Of a DNA stretch of 64,000 nucleotides, positions 17,784-27,010 are shown in pieces. The notes under the pieces were generated by a model. It had not been told where the DNA came from. It saw nothing but the letters and a program-made list of their open reading frames with translations, and searched no databases. Position 1 is the stretch's first letter. Each line of letters opens with the position of its first letter. The stretch spans positions 124,001 through 188,000 of the forward strand of contig NZ_JBHLWI010000004.1 in NCBI RefSeq assembly GCF_042432905.1, read 5' to 3'. The DNA comes from Fontibacter flavus (GTDB lineage: Bacteria; Bacteroidota; Bacteroidia; Cytophagales; Cyclobacteriaceae). A program made the position numbers and the translations under genes.

Positions 17784-19119
17784 AAAGCTGGTCGAAAAGA
17801 TCAGGGACTCCTTTGAACATCACGAGGAAGTCTATGATCCCAAAGAATGGGAAAAGCTATCCTCTGCCTATTTCCGTCCTAAAAAGGGATTGGCAAAGTC
17901 GCCGTGGATGTTATGGGCCGCATCTTTAGTCTCTTTGATGACACTTTCAATCTTGTTCTATAATTCCGATTGGTTTAAAGAGAATCAAGATGTTGCAGGT
18001 CTAGCTCCAAAAGTGGAAGAAAGAAACCAATCCAGGATGGGGTCAAAAGATGAAGGTATCAGCAATATTTTAGGGAGAAAGGAGCCTAATATTGCAAATA
18101 TATCACCTGAGGGAAATATGCCTGATCAGTTCCAGTCAAATTTATTGCCAAAAAAGGATTTAGGTGAGGTCTCCCCAAAAGAGGCTAAGTCAATCCTGCC
18201 CGCAAAAAATGAAGTGAATGCGGAGGTAATTGCTGAAGAAGTATTCAGTTCTGGACTTGCACTTACAGATCCGCAAAAAGATAGGACTGATATAGCAGGA
18301 AATTCTCCATTAGTTGAGCAGCAAGTAGATAAAGTTGTACCCCTAATTGCTGACATAAGACTTGAAGAAGAGAAAAAGGCCTTGGAGGTGGTTCAAAAAT
18401 GGCTAGGAGACAGTGAGAAATCCATAACGGATGAAGATGAGGGGAAAGCAGATCAAAATCCTGTGAAGTTGGGATTGTTGATTGCTCCACAGACCATTTC
18501 CAATTCCAATCAGGTCATGAATCTCGGTGGCGGAATAATGTCTGAATTTTCATTTTCAAAGCGTCTGAAATTGGATATTGGTTTAGCCTATGCCAGTCAA
18601 AACATCAATCCTAACGGGCAATATCTAGGTACTGCCATGGATGTGGAGACCGGTGATGGGATGCGGTTGGCTACCATGAGCACCAATTTGATCAATGCAA
18701 GCAGTGAGTTAAGGTTTGGTCAGCTTGAGGTACCCTTGAACCTTAAGTATAGGGTTTTGGAAAATAAATCTTCTGGGCTGTACCTGGTCTCAGGTTTGTC
18801 CAATATGTTTTATCTAAATCAAAGGAATATTTACACCTACAGTTCGGCGAATATTGCTACAGCTGGATTTGTTGGAGCTCAAAATATGGTTCAGTCTTTT
18901 ACTGAAACAGTAAGGCCAGATCAAGGAACTGACGGGGCTGAAATTGGGCAATTGATTAATTTTGCTTTTGGATATGAACATAATCTCAGCAATGGGACAT
19001 TTATTTATATTGAGCCGTTTTACAAAACATCTCTTGGTTCCCAGACCTTTGCAGGTCAGCAGTTTTCCATTGGTGGGATCAATCTTAGAATGAATTTTCA
19101 ATTAAAAAAACAAAAATAA
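17764..19119 (+). CDS. Probable anti-sigma factor fused to an outer-membrane-type beta-barrel domain
   Basis: The 451-residue protein starts with a short charged cytoplasmic segment (residues 1-46), then one membrane helix (about 47-66, SPWMLWAASLVSLMTLSILF). A polar, low-complexity periplasmic linker of about 170 residues follows, then a C-terminal region from about residue 235 with strands such as LKLDIGLAYASQ and FIYIEPFYKTSLGSQ, ending in LRMNFQLKKQK. This last part resembles a porin-family beta-barrel. Overlap with the sigma gene suggests it is the anti-sigma. No zinc-binding HxxxCxxC motif is seen, so that role is inference. Confidence 0.65.
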   Translation: MKEQFDKKLVEKIRDSFEHHEEVYDPKEWEKLSSAYFRPKKGLAKSPWMLWAASLVSLMTLSILFYNSDWFKENQDVAGLAPKVEERNQSRMGSKDEGISNILGRKEPNIANISPEGNMPDQFQSNLLPKKDLGEVSPKEAKSILPAKNEVNAEVIAEEVFSSGLALTDPQKDRTDIAGNSPLVEQQVDKVVPLIADIRLEEEKKALEVVQKWLGDSEKSITDEDEGKADQNPVKLGLLIAPQTISNSNQVMNLGGGIMSEFSFSKRLKLDIGLAYASQNINPNGQYLGTAMDVETGDGMRLATMSTNLINASSELRFGQLEVPLNLKYRVLENKSSGLYLVSGLSNMFYLNQRNIYTYSSANIATAGFVGAQNMVQSFTETVRPDQGTDGAEIGQLINFAFGYEHNLSNGTFIYIEPFYKTSLGSQTFAGQQFSIGGINLRMNFQLKKQK

Positions 19120-19121
19120 GT

Positions 19122-20081
19122 ATGCGTAAAGTTTTGGGGCTTATGGCCATTATGGTATTGATGGCTTTTGGTGCATGTATGTCGGAAATAGAGTCAGATC
19201 TGGAAAAAGCGATTGAAAGGGATGATGCCTTTTTGGTCAGCTTCTTGGAGAGGAATAATATCAATGCCATTGAAACCCCACTAGGCTATTATTACAGAAA
19301 AGATATCAGTAATGATACCGGAAACCAAATTGTCAATAATGATATAGTGGGCCTTTATTATGAAATCAAAACCTTGGACGGCCAGTTAATTGACAGCTAT
19401 TTGGACGAATCGAAGGCGCCAAGAATTTTTGCCCATAGTGAGGGTGGGTTGGTGCCAAGGGCTATGAATTTTGCGGCAGGCTTGGCAAAAGAAGGAGAGA
19501 CTTTTACGCTGTTTGTGCCTTCTTATCTGGCGTATCAGGAGTACAGTTTTCAGAATCTTATCCTGCCCAATTCCAATCTTGAGATCAAGGTGAAATTTGT
19601 AGCTACCTATTCTGAAGAGGAGATCAAAGACATGGAAGAGCAGATGATCTTGGATTATTTGGAAGCAAATAATTTGACAGGTTTTGAAAAGACTGAAGAA
19701 GGATTGTTTGTAAAAACCATTAGTTCCGGTGATGAGGGACAACCTGTGGCGACTGACGGGAATGTGGTGAGTTTTACTTATCAGCTTTTCCAATTAGGAG
19801 AAACACAGACCTTGGCCCAGGCTACTGATGCTACCAATCCATTTCAGATATCACTAGGAGGGGCTTCAAATTTAAAATTTCTTAATTTGTCATTTAAGGG
19901 ACTTTCTAGAAATTCAGAACTAGAGGTGATCTCGCCTTCCCATTTGGCATTTGGTACTCCCACACAGGTATTTCCTTTCCAGATAAGGAGGGATTTATTT
20001 AACAAATCATACATTGTAACATCAGCTAGGCCGTTTGAACCGGTTTATTTTAAAACCAAAGTGGTGAATGTTCGTCAATAG
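19122..20081 (+). CDS. FKBP-type peptidyl-prolyl isomerase-like lipoprotein, two domains
   Basis: The 319-residue lipoprotein (signal ending MAFGAC) contains two tandem FKBP-like segments. The first runs about residues 45-170 (VGLYYEIKTLDGQLIDSYLDE, then AAGLAKEGETFTLFVPSYLAY) and the second about 185-319. The second is degenerate, with FKGLSRNSELEVISPSHLAFG at the position of the active-site strand. It starts two bases after the membrane protein gene, so the sigma factor, membrane protein and isomerase form one operon. It probably helps fold envelope proteins; isomerase activity of either domain is not assured. Confidence 0.8.
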   Translation: MRKVLGLMAIMVLMAFGACMSEIESDLEKAIERDDAFLVSFLERNNINAIETPLGYYYRKDISNDTGNQIVNNDIVGLYYEIKTLDGQLIDSYLDESKAPRIFAHSEGGLVPRAMNFAAGLAKEGETFTLFVPSYLAYQEYSFQNLILPNSNLEIKVKFVATYSEEEIKDMEEQMILDYLEANNLTGFEKTEEGLFVKTISSGDEGQPVATDGNVVSFTYQLFQLGETQTLAQATDATNPFQISLGGASNLKFLNLSFKGLSRNSELEVISPSHLAFGTPTQVFPFQIRRDLFNKSYIVTSARPFEPVYFKTKVVNVRQ

Positions 20082-20104
20082 GAGCTCTAGATGAAGATCT
20101 TCTG

Positions 20105-20135
20105 ACCCTACAAAGCAATTTGTAGGGTTTTTTTA
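20105..20135 (+). terminator. Terminator of the sigma factor operon
   Basis: Perfect arms accctacaaa (20105-20114) and tttgtagggt (20119-20128), followed by a T run. Confidence 0.85.
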
Positions 20136-20205
20136 TACCCTTCTTCTTTTTGTTTCATGATTTTGTTTTTGCCAAATTGCATCGAAATTAAACCCAAATG
20201 AGCGT

Positions 20206-21114
20206 ATGAGTTATCTTTTTGAAAGTTTTGCAGGCTGGAAGGCCTATTGTCAACAGAAGAACATCAGCATTTTTGATTCGGTGATCGAGTATGAGATTAT
20301 CCAAAAAGGAAAGTTAGAGGAAGATATTTGGGAAGGGCTACAGAAAGCCTACACAGTCATGAAAGAAGCGGTGGAAACAGGGCTGAATGAAGACATGTCA
20401 TCAAGGTCCGGCATGATCAACAATGGCGCAAAAAAGGTGTATAGACATCCTGTTTCCGTTCTCTCTCCTGAATTTCAGAAGTTGATATCCAGAGCTTTGG
20501 CAGCAAAAGAGGTCAACTCCTGTATGGGCAGAGTAGTGGCGGCACCTACTGCTGGAGCTTCAGGGATTTTGCCAGGTACATTGTACACCCTACAGGAAAT
20601 ACATGGTTTGTCGGATCGGAAGATTTTAGAAGGATTACTGGTAGGGGCAGGTATTGCATTGATTATAGAAGAAAAAGCAAGTTTGGCGGGTGCTGTAGGT
20701 GGATGTCAAGCGGAAACAGGTTCTGCGGCCGCGATGGCTTCGGGTGCAATTGTACATTGTTTAGGAGGTGATTTTGATCAAGTATTCAATGCTGTGGCAA
20801 TCACCATACAGTGTATGTTGGGATTGGTCTGTGATCCCGTTGCTGGTCTGGTAGAAATTCCCTGTGTAGTCCGCAATGCAAGTGCCGCAGCTATTGCCAA
20901 CAGCTCAGCCCAAATAGCCCTGGCAAATGTTAGTGCTGTTATTCCTGTGGATGAGTGTGTGGAAGCAATGGGGGAAATTGGCTCCAGCATGGAGAGCAGG
21001 TATAAAGAAACAGCCATGGGTGGGCTAGCAGCCACACTGACTGGGCAGGAAATTGCCAAAAGGGTTTTGATTCAGGATATTGAGATTTTGCCTGATGAAA
21101 TCTTACCGGAGTAA
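20206..21114 (+). CDS. sdaAA: L-serine dehydratase, iron-sulfur type, alpha subunit
   Basis: The 302-residue protein matches the alpha (C-terminal) domain of Fe-S L-serine ammonia-lyases. It has VNSCMGRVVAAPTAGASGI, then GGCQAETGSAAAMAS, and CMLGLVCDPVAGLVEIPC with the cluster-binding cysteines. The enzyme deaminates L-serine to pyruvate. The beta subunit is not in this window, so the two-gene type probably has its partner elsewhere. The 3' end overlaps the convergent membrane protein gene by 12 bases. Confidence 0.92.
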   Translation: MSYLFESFAGWKAYCQQKNISIFDSVIEYEIIQKGKLEEDIWEGLQKAYTVMKEAVETGLNEDMSSRSGMINNGAKKVYRHPVSVLSPEFQKLISRALAAKEVNSCMGRVVAAPTAGASGILPGTLYTLQEIHGLSDRKILEGLLVGAGIALIIEEKASLAGAVGGCQAETGSAAAMASGAIVHCLGGDFDQVFNAVAITIQCMLGLVCDPVAGLVEIPCVVRNASAAAIANSSAQIALANVSAVIPVDECVEAMGEIGSSMESRYKETAMGGLAATLTGQEIAKRVLIQDIEILPDEILPE

Positions 21115-21552
21115 ATTGTCGAAAAAAGGGATTGATAAAAGCCAATTGATAGAGGCACCAAAAATTGTTGCCCAAACAAGTGCACTGATGAGCATATAAA
21201 GGAAAACTTTTCTTTTATCGACATTAAAAGCTGTCATAATGATGGTGCCTCCTATTGGGGTCAAAAATATTGGGGTGAGGGCAGCGACTCCTGGAGCCCC
21301 AAATTTCTGCCATGTTCTAACAACTCTTCTGCTTCTTTTGGAGAATTTTTTTGGGGTAATCTTTAAGCTGAAAAGTGACTTGAACCAGTCTCCCAAATAG
21401 CTGACAAATACAACAGAGGTCATCATCCCGCCTACAGATACGGCTATTATTTCAAGTAAACTGAAGTCTGCAGCTGAACCTAACACGGGTCCTGCGATAA
21501 ATTTAAATTGGCTTGCGAACCAAATGCTGAAAAACTTGATAAAATAGGACAT
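21103..21552 (-). CDS. Small multidrug export-like membrane protein
   Basis: The 149-residue polytopic protein resembles the family annotated as putative small multi-drug export proteins. It has an N-terminal membrane region, a cytoplasmic basic loop (KITPKKFSKRSRRVVRTW), and LTPIFLTPIGGTII with conserved prolines in a later membrane segment. The name of the family is not experimentally firm. Its start codon overlaps the stop of the upstream antiporter gene by one base, so the two are coupled. Confidence 0.7.
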   Translation of the reverse strand: MSYFIKFFSIWFASQFKFIAGPVLGSAADFSLLEIIAVSVGGMMTSVVFVSYLGDWFKSLFSLKITPKKFSKRSRRVVRTWQKFGAPGVAALTPIFLTPIGGTIIMTAFNVDKRKVFLYMLISALVWATIFGASINWLLSIPFFDNLLR

Positions 21553-22481
21553 TATAAAATCATAAAGAGATACGCACCATAGACAGCAAGCAGCAAGGCG
21601 CCTTCCAACCTGCTAATGATCAGCCGCGATCTTAGAATCGGAAAGAGCAGGGCAGTCAACCCTAGCATCCAAAGGAAGTCCTGTTTGATGAAAACCTCTG
21701 AAACATTGATCGGACTGATCAATGAAGTGATACCGATGATGGCAAGTATGTTCATGATATTACTTCCCAGAATATTCCCAATGGCAATATCTGTTTCTTT
21801 TTTCAGGGCAGCGATAATGGAAGTGACCAGCTCGGGAAGGCTAGTGCCAATGGCAATGACAGTGACACCGATTATCCTTTCGCTTACCCCAAACATTTTC
21901 GAAATCTCGACTGCGCTGTCTACCAACATGTCCGATCCAAAATATAAGCCGGCTATACCTAAAAGTAGTAGACCCCCTGATTTGACAAGGGATTGTTCTT
22001 TCAATTTGACAACATCCTCATTGATATCTTCCTCAGCAACTTTTAATTTCTTGAAAAAATAAATATTCAGCCCAATCAACAAAACAAATAAAATTAAGCC
22101 TTCTATTTTGGAAATCAAGCCATTATAAGCTAAAAGGTAAAACAAAATTGCACTGAGTAATGTGGCAAGGTAATCTGTTTTTAAAACTGATTTGTATATA
22201 GAAATTGGGTATACGATGGCACTGATACCCAATACCAATGAAATGTTGGAGATATTGGAACCGATAACATTACCGAGAGCGATATCGCTGTTTCCTTTGA
22301 TTGCGGCATTGATACTGACCAAGAGCTCCGGAGCTGAGGTGCCAAAAGCCACTACAGTCAACCCTATCAGGCCAGCACTTAATCCAAATTTTGCAGCCAA
22401 AGCAGAAGCACCATCCACCAAAAATTTTCCTCCGGCCAAAAGGATGACCAATCCTAATATCAATAATAAGTAAACCATCAT
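21552..22481 (-). CDS. Calcium/sodium antiporter (CaCA family, YrbG-like)
   Basis: The 309-residue membrane protein has the duplicated alpha repeats of the family: VAFGTSAPELLVS with GNVIGSNISNI in the first half, and IAIGTSLPELVTS with GNILGSNIMNI in the second. About ten hydrophobic segments are seen. It would exchange Ca2+ for Na+ (or K+) at the inner membrane. It is followed by the coupled small membrane protein gene and preceded by upp on the same strand at a 3-base gap. Confidence 0.9.
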   Translation of the reverse strand: MMVYLLLILGLVILLAGGKFLVDGASALAAKFGLSAGLIGLTVVAFGTSAPELLVSINAAIKGNSDIALGNVIGSNISNISLVLGISAIVYPISIYKSVLKTDYLATLLSAILFYLLAYNGLISKIEGLILFVLLIGLNIYFFKKLKVAEEDINEDVVKLKEQSLVKSGGLLLLGIAGLYFGSDMLVDSAVEISKMFGVSERIIGVTVIAIGTSLPELVTSIIAALKKETDIAIGNILGSNIMNILAIIGITSLISPINVSEVFIKQDFLWMLGLTALLFPILRSRLIISRLEGALLLAVYGAYLFMIL

Positions 22482-22484
22482 TTT

Positions 22485-23135
22485 TTAAATTTTGTCACCG
22501 AAGCAAAGATCTCCAGCATCGCCCAATCCGGGCACTATGTAAAATTTCTCGTTGAGTTTCTCATCTAGAGCGCCAACCCAAAGTTTGTACGGGAGCTTGA
22601 GATTTTGTTTAAGGTATTCGACACCTTCCGGCGCTGCAATAAGACAGACGAGATGAAGCATTTTCGGTTTCCCATTTCTCAGGAGATTTTCCACTGTTTT
22701 AACAAAAGATTTTCCTGTAGCCAGCATTGGGTCCACGAGAATAACTTCCCTCCCTTCCAGATTGGGTGCTGCCTGATATAGGAATTCTATTTCAATTTCC
22801 TGATCACCTTCTTTTTCTTCTTTTCTATAAGCCCCCACAAAACCACTGTCCGCTTGGTCAAAATAATTTAGAAAACCTTGATAAAAGGGAATAGCTGCCC
22901 GCATAACACTGATGAGTACAGGTTTTTCATTGAGTACTCTAGCAGTGGTTTTTTGTAGTGGTGTTTGTATTTCTATAGCGCGATAGCCCAGATCCTTCGA
23001 GATTTCATATGCCATGATTTCTCCCAGTCTTTCAAAGTTCCTTCTGAATCTCAACCTGTCTTTTTGGACTTGAACATCCCTTATTTCTGTCATGAATTGA
23101 TGTACTATGCTATTTTGATGATCAAGTATAAACAT
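22485..23135 (-). CDS. upp: Uracil phosphoribosyltransferase
   Basis: The 216-residue protein has the PRPP-binding signature VILVDPMLATGKS and the C-terminal uracil-binding segment YIVPGLGDAGDLCFG. It salvages uracil with PRPP to make UMP. It is the first gene of a tight run with the antiporter and small membrane protein genes (3-base gap, then one-base overlap), though these have no obvious functional link. Confidence 0.94.
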   Translation of the reverse strand: MFILDHQNSIVHQFMTEIRDVQVQKDRLRFRRNFERLGEIMAYEISKDLGYRAIEIQTPLQKTTARVLNEKPVLISVMRAAIPFYQGFLNYFDQADSGFVGAYRKEEKEGDQEIEIEFLYQAAPNLEGREVILVDPMLATGKSFVKTVENLLRNGKPKMLHLVCLIAAPEGVEYLKQNLKLPYKLWVGALDEKLNEKFYIVPGLGDAGDLCFGDKI

Positions 23136-23401
23136 GGTAAAATGGATTTTAGACCAATTGGAATCTTTGAACTCGTTGGATTAAAATGTAGGAGAGCCGA
23201 GCTTGGTTTTTTCCTTTCTACCAATTAATCCAATTATTCGCTTATCAGACATCAAATGTAAAAATAAATTCAATAAGGGCTTGTGAGTGCTGATAATATA
23301 AAACTGAAATTGCATCATTCTTTTTTCTTTTAAGTATGGACCAATCCCCAAAAACTTTTCTTAAATTCTAATCGCAAATCAAACCCAATTGAACCTATAT
23401 T

Positions 23402-25120
23402 ATGGAAGACAAAAAGTTAAGAAGTCAAGAGTGGTATGGCCGTAAGGGAAAAGACGGCTTCATTTATAGATCATGGATGAAAAACCAGGGATTTCCGCAC
23501 CATTTGTTTGAAGGTGAAAAACCTGTTATTGGCATCTGTAACACGTATTCAGAATTGACTCCATGTAATGCCCATTTTCGTGAATTGGCTGAAGCAGTAA
23601 AAAGAGGCATCTGGGAAGCCGGTGGTTTTCCTTTGGAATTTCCTGTCATGTCTTTAGGGGAATGTTCCATCAAGCCAACAGCCATGCTCTTCAGGAACCT
23701 GGCAAGTATGGATGTGGAGGAAAGCATTCGGGCCAATCCCATGGACGGGGTGATTTTGCTCTGTGGTTGTGATAAAACAACTCCTTCTTTAGTGATGGGG
23801 GCTGCAAGCGTTAATTTGCCTACGCTTGTTGTTTCAGGAGGCCCAATGTTGGCAGGCTGGTTTAAAGGTAAAAAAATCGGCACCTCGGATTTGTGGAGAT
23901 TTGCCGAGCAATATAAAAAGGGAGAGCTTTCTGAGGAGGACTTTGTAGCAGTGGAGGCGGCCATGTCAAGGTCTAGAGGACATTGTGCGCCGATGGGTAC
24001 AGCCTCTACGATGGCAGCGATGGTGGAATCACTCGGATTGGGAATGCCGGATAATGCTTCAATACCTGCTGCAGATTCAAGGAGAAAGGCCTTGGCACAT
24101 ATGGCTGGCATGAGGATAGTGGAGATGGTCAATGAAGACCTCAAGATGAGTGACATTCTGAACAGGAAGGCTTTTGAAAACGCCATTATGGTCAATGCGG
24201 CTATAGGTGGATCTACCAATTTCATTATTCATTTATTGGCCATAGCAGGAAGAATGGGAGTTGAGTTGGATATTGAAGACTTTGACAAGTTTTCTGCAGG
24301 GATTCCCTTACTGGCCAATATTCAGCCTTCTGGAGAACATTTTTTTGAGGATTTATTCTATGCAGGAGGACTTCCTGCCCTGATGAAAGAATTAAATCAG
24401 AAGCTTCATTTAGATGCCATTACGGTTAATGGGAAGACCATCGGAGAAAATATTGAAAAAGCTGAATGTTTCAATAGAGAGGTGATAGGGACCTTGGAAA
24501 AACCATTCAAACAGGAATCAGGCATTGCGGTTCTCAAAGGTAACTTATGTCCCAATGGGGCTGTTTTGAAGCCTTCAGCTGCTACTCCTGCACTACTGCA
24601 GCATAGAGGTAAAGCAGTGGTTTTTAAAGATATTGATGACTACAAGAAAAGAATAGATGATCCCGGCCTGGAGGTGACGCCTGATTCCATTTTAGTATTG
24701 AAGAATGTGGGTCCAAAAGGTTATCCTGGTATGCCTGAGGTAGGAAATATGGCACTTCCTGCCAAGATTTTGGCGCAGGGTGTATCGGATATGGTAAGGA
24801 TTTCAGATGGAAGAATGAGTGGAACAGGGTTTGGAACGGTCGTTTTGCATGTTTCACCAGAATCAGCGGTAGGAGGGAATCTTGCCCTGGTGCAAAATGG
24901 AGACTGGATCAGTTTAGATGTGCCCAATAGGACTTTGATGTTGGAGGTATCTGAGGAGGAATTGGAATCCAGAAGGTCTGTTTTTACATCAATTGATCTG
25001 GGATATGATCGCGGTTATGTCAATTTATTTATTCAAAATGTGACCCAGGCCCACGAAGGAGTTGATTTTGATTTCCTTAAAGGATCATCAGGGCCAGTGG
25101 TCAAAAGAGATTCACATTAA
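23402..25120 (+). CDS. IlvD/Edd-family sugar-acid dehydratase
   Basis: The 572-residue protein is an iron-sulfur dehydratase of the IlvD/Edd family. Conserved cysteines appear in ICNTYSELTPCNAHF, LLCGCDKTTPS and RGHCAPMGTAST, and the C-terminal DGRMSGTGFGT motif is present. The N-terminal RSQEWYGRKGKDGF-type sequence and overall length fit the pentonate dehydratase branch (L-arabinonate or D-xylonate) rather than biosynthetic IlvD. It is followed after six bases by an SDR dehydrogenase gene, consistent with a sugar-acid oxidation pathway. The exact sugar acid is unknown. Confidence 0.85.
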   Translation: MEDKKLRSQEWYGRKGKDGFIYRSWMKNQGFPHHLFEGEKPVIGICNTYSELTPCNAHFRELAEAVKRGIWEAGGFPLEFPVMSLGECSIKPTAMLFRNLASMDVEESIRANPMDGVILLCGCDKTTPSLVMGAASVNLPTLVVSGGPMLAGWFKGKKIGTSDLWRFAEQYKKGELSEEDFVAVEAAMSRSRGHCAPMGTASTMAAMVESLGLGMPDNASIPAADSRRKALAHMAGMRIVEMVNEDLKMSDILNRKAFENAIMVNAAIGGSTNFIIHLLAIAGRMGVELDIEDFDKFSAGIPLLANIQPSGEHFFEDLFYAGGLPALMKELNQKLHLDAITVNGKTIGENIEKAECFNREVIGTLEKPFKQESGIAVLKGNLCPNGAVLKPSAATPALLQHRGKAVVFKDIDDYKKRIDDPGLEVTPDSILVLKNVGPKGYPGMPEVGNMALPAKILAQGVSDMVRISDGRMSGTGFGTVVLHVSPESAVGGNLALVQNGDWISLDVPNRTLMLEVSEEELESRRSVFTSIDLGYDRGYVNLFIQNVTQAHEGVDFDFLKGSSGPVVKRDSH

Positions 25121-25126
25121 AACACT

Positions 25127-25888
25127 ATGAAAAATCATCAAAAAGTTGCCTTGATCACAGGTGCAGGTCAAGGGATTGGACTTGAAATCGCCAAATTATT
25201 GGCGGAAAAATCCCATCATATTATTTTGAATGATATCGAAAAGAGTCTGACAGATGAGGCGGTGGAAGAAGTATTGAAAAAAGCAAAAGGCAAAGTACTA
25301 GGGATATCAGGAGACTCAGGGGATATTGATTTTATCGCTGAAATGGTCAGCTTGGCAGAAAGGGAATTTGGCCACTTGGATATTGCCATTGCCAATGCTG
25401 GGATTACCTTGTTTGGGGATTTTTGGGAATATGAACCAAGTGATTTTATGGAAGTGATGCGGGTAAACATGGCCGGTACTTTCTTTTTGGCTCAGGCATC
25501 AGCACTGCTGATGAAAGATCAGCCGTATGGAGGTTCCCTTTTATTTACCTCATCCGTGACTGCCCATCAGGCACATAAAAACCTTGCTGCCTATGCGATG
25601 AGCAAAGCTGGAATTGAAATGCTTGCCAAAAACCTGGTGATTGAATTGTCCGAATTTAACATCAATGTCAATACAATTGCTCCCGGTGCCACATTGACCA
25701 ACCGGACAGCTTTAGATAAAGATTATGAAAAAACTTGGTCCAATATCACTCCTATGGGAAGGCCGGCATCTGTGAAGGATGTGGCTAATGCGGCTGTATT
25801 TCTTGTCTCGGAAGAAGCCAGACATATTACAGGACAAAACCTGATCATCGATGGGGGTTGGACTAGCATCAGTCCCTCGCCTTATTGA
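25127..25888 (+). CDS. SDR-family oxidoreductase, probable sugar dehydrogenase
   Basis: The 253-residue protein is a classical short-chain dehydrogenase. It has the TGAGQGIGLEIAK cofactor loop, NAGIT, the Ser of LLFTSSVTAHQ, the catalytic Y-x3-K in YAMSKAG, and the C-terminal INGG-like LIIDGGW. Asp at the end of strand 2 (LNDIEK) suggests NAD+ preference. It starts 6 bases after the sugar-acid dehydratase gene, so the two form an operon, and it probably oxidises a sugar or sugar acid of the same pathway. Confidence 0.85.
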   Translation: MKNHQKVALITGAGQGIGLEIAKLLAEKSHHIILNDIEKSLTDEAVEEVLKKAKGKVLGISGDSGDIDFIAEMVSLAEREFGHLDIAIANAGITLFGDFWEYEPSDFMEVMRVNMAGTFFLAQASALLMKDQPYGGSLLFTSSVTAHQAHKNLAAYAMSKAGIEMLAKNLVIELSEFNINVNTIAPGATLTNRTALDKDYEKTWSNITPMGRPASVKDVANAAVFLVSEEARHITGQNLIIDGGWTSISPSPY

Positions 25889-25925
25889 CATGACCTAACT
25901 TTCTTTTCAACTTAAACGATACGCT

Positions 25926-26369
25926 ATGAAAGCATTCTTCACGGACCTATTCCAATACACCTATAGAAGCAATGATGCTGTGATCTTGCTCCTGGAGAAA
26001 AATGAACAGAAAATTGCAGGCAAAACGATAACTGCGATTAGCCATACCCTAAATGCCCATCATGTTTGGGTTAAGCGAATAGAAAATGAACAACCTTTGT
26101 ATGGTGTTTGGGACATTCATCAAATTGGAAATATGGGAGAATTCAACAAGGAACTATTGGAGCAATCCCTGAAGATCATCCATAACCATCCCTTATCAGC
26201 CTCAATTACCTACACCAATACAAAAGGGGATACCTATCAAAATACTGTTCAGGAAATTTTATTTCATATCATCAACCATAGCACTTATCATCGTGGTCAG
26301 GTCATTGCCCAGTTAAGGGAAGAAGGGATTGAACCGGTGGCTACTGATTATATCATCTACAAAAGATGA
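25926..26369 (+). CDS. DinB-family protein
   Basis: The 147-residue protein resembles the DinB/YfiT four-helix bundle fold. It has histidines positioned for a metal triad: HTLNAHHVWVKRI near residue 40 and IINHSTYHRGQVI near residue 120, the last being the typical C-terminal H-x3-H pattern. Some relatives are metal-dependent thiol transferases, but no function is proven for this branch. Its stop overlaps the next start by four bases (ATGA), so it heads a three-gene operon. Confidence 0.8.
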   Translation: MKAFFTDLFQYTYRSNDAVILLLEKNEQKIAGKTITAISHTLNAHHVWVKRIENEQPLYGVWDIHQIGNMGEFNKELLEQSLKIIHNHPLSASITYTNTKGDTYQNTVQEILFHIINHSTYHRGQVIAQLREEGIEPVATDYIIYKR

Positions 26370-27010
26370 GCAGTACACAAGAATCGATTCGGCAGTTTCC
26401 CTCTCCTTGGACTTTGAAGGGGGAAGGAGTGATATTAGTCTATAAATTCAACAAAGATTGGGTGGAGGTCAATGGGTTTTTAACTGAAAGCCAGAAGGGG
26501 AATTTTAAGGGAGGACTGGGGTTTGTGATGCTGGTCAATTATCATGAATCTCCTGTGGGTCCTTACAAGGAGCTATTGATCATACCTGGAAAATTTAAAC
26601 CACACGGAAGGCAATCCATTACCAGAATCTTTGTGGATTCTGTAACCAGTACGATGAATGGAAGACATAATTGGGGTATTCCCAAAGAAACCGTCCCCAT
26701 AATCTGGCAAAAAAATGGTGCCACAGAAACCATTGGGATTGGTCCTGAGGATGATCCCATTCTATTTTGCAGGATCAAAACCAGTGGTATTGCATTTCCG
26801 GCGAGCACCAAAATTATGCCTATCAAATTGCACCAAGAGTTGGAAGGGAAAGTTTACCTGACCAATCCTTCGGGCTCAGGTTGGGCTAAACTGGCAAAAA
26901 TTGAATCGTTGAAAGTTGACCAAGATCATTTTCCCAACATAGGGAAGTTTAAACCTCTTATGTGTTTCAAAGTCAATCCATTTACCATGCATTTCCCTGA
27001 TCCTGAATAA
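26366..27010 (+). CDS. Acetoacetate decarboxylase-like family protein
   Basis: The 214-residue protein resembles the acetoacetate decarboxylase superfamily. It has the ELLIIPGKFKPHGRQSITRI segment and GRHNWGIPKETV, which correspond to the core strands. The catalytic lysine of true decarboxylases is not clearly preserved, so it may bind or act on another substrate. It overlaps the DinB gene by four bases and abuts the next SDR gene without a gap. Confidence 0.7.
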   Translation: MSSTQESIRQFPSPWTLKGEGVILVYKFNKDWVEVNGFLTESQKGNFKGGLGFVMLVNYHESPVGPYKELLIIPGKFKPHGRQSITRIFVDSVTSTMNGRHNWGIPKETVPIIWQKNGATETIGIGPEDDPILFCRIKTSGIAFPASTKIMPIKLHQELEGKVYLTNPSGSGWAKLAKIESLKVDQDHFPNIGKFKPLMCFKVNPFTMHFPDPE

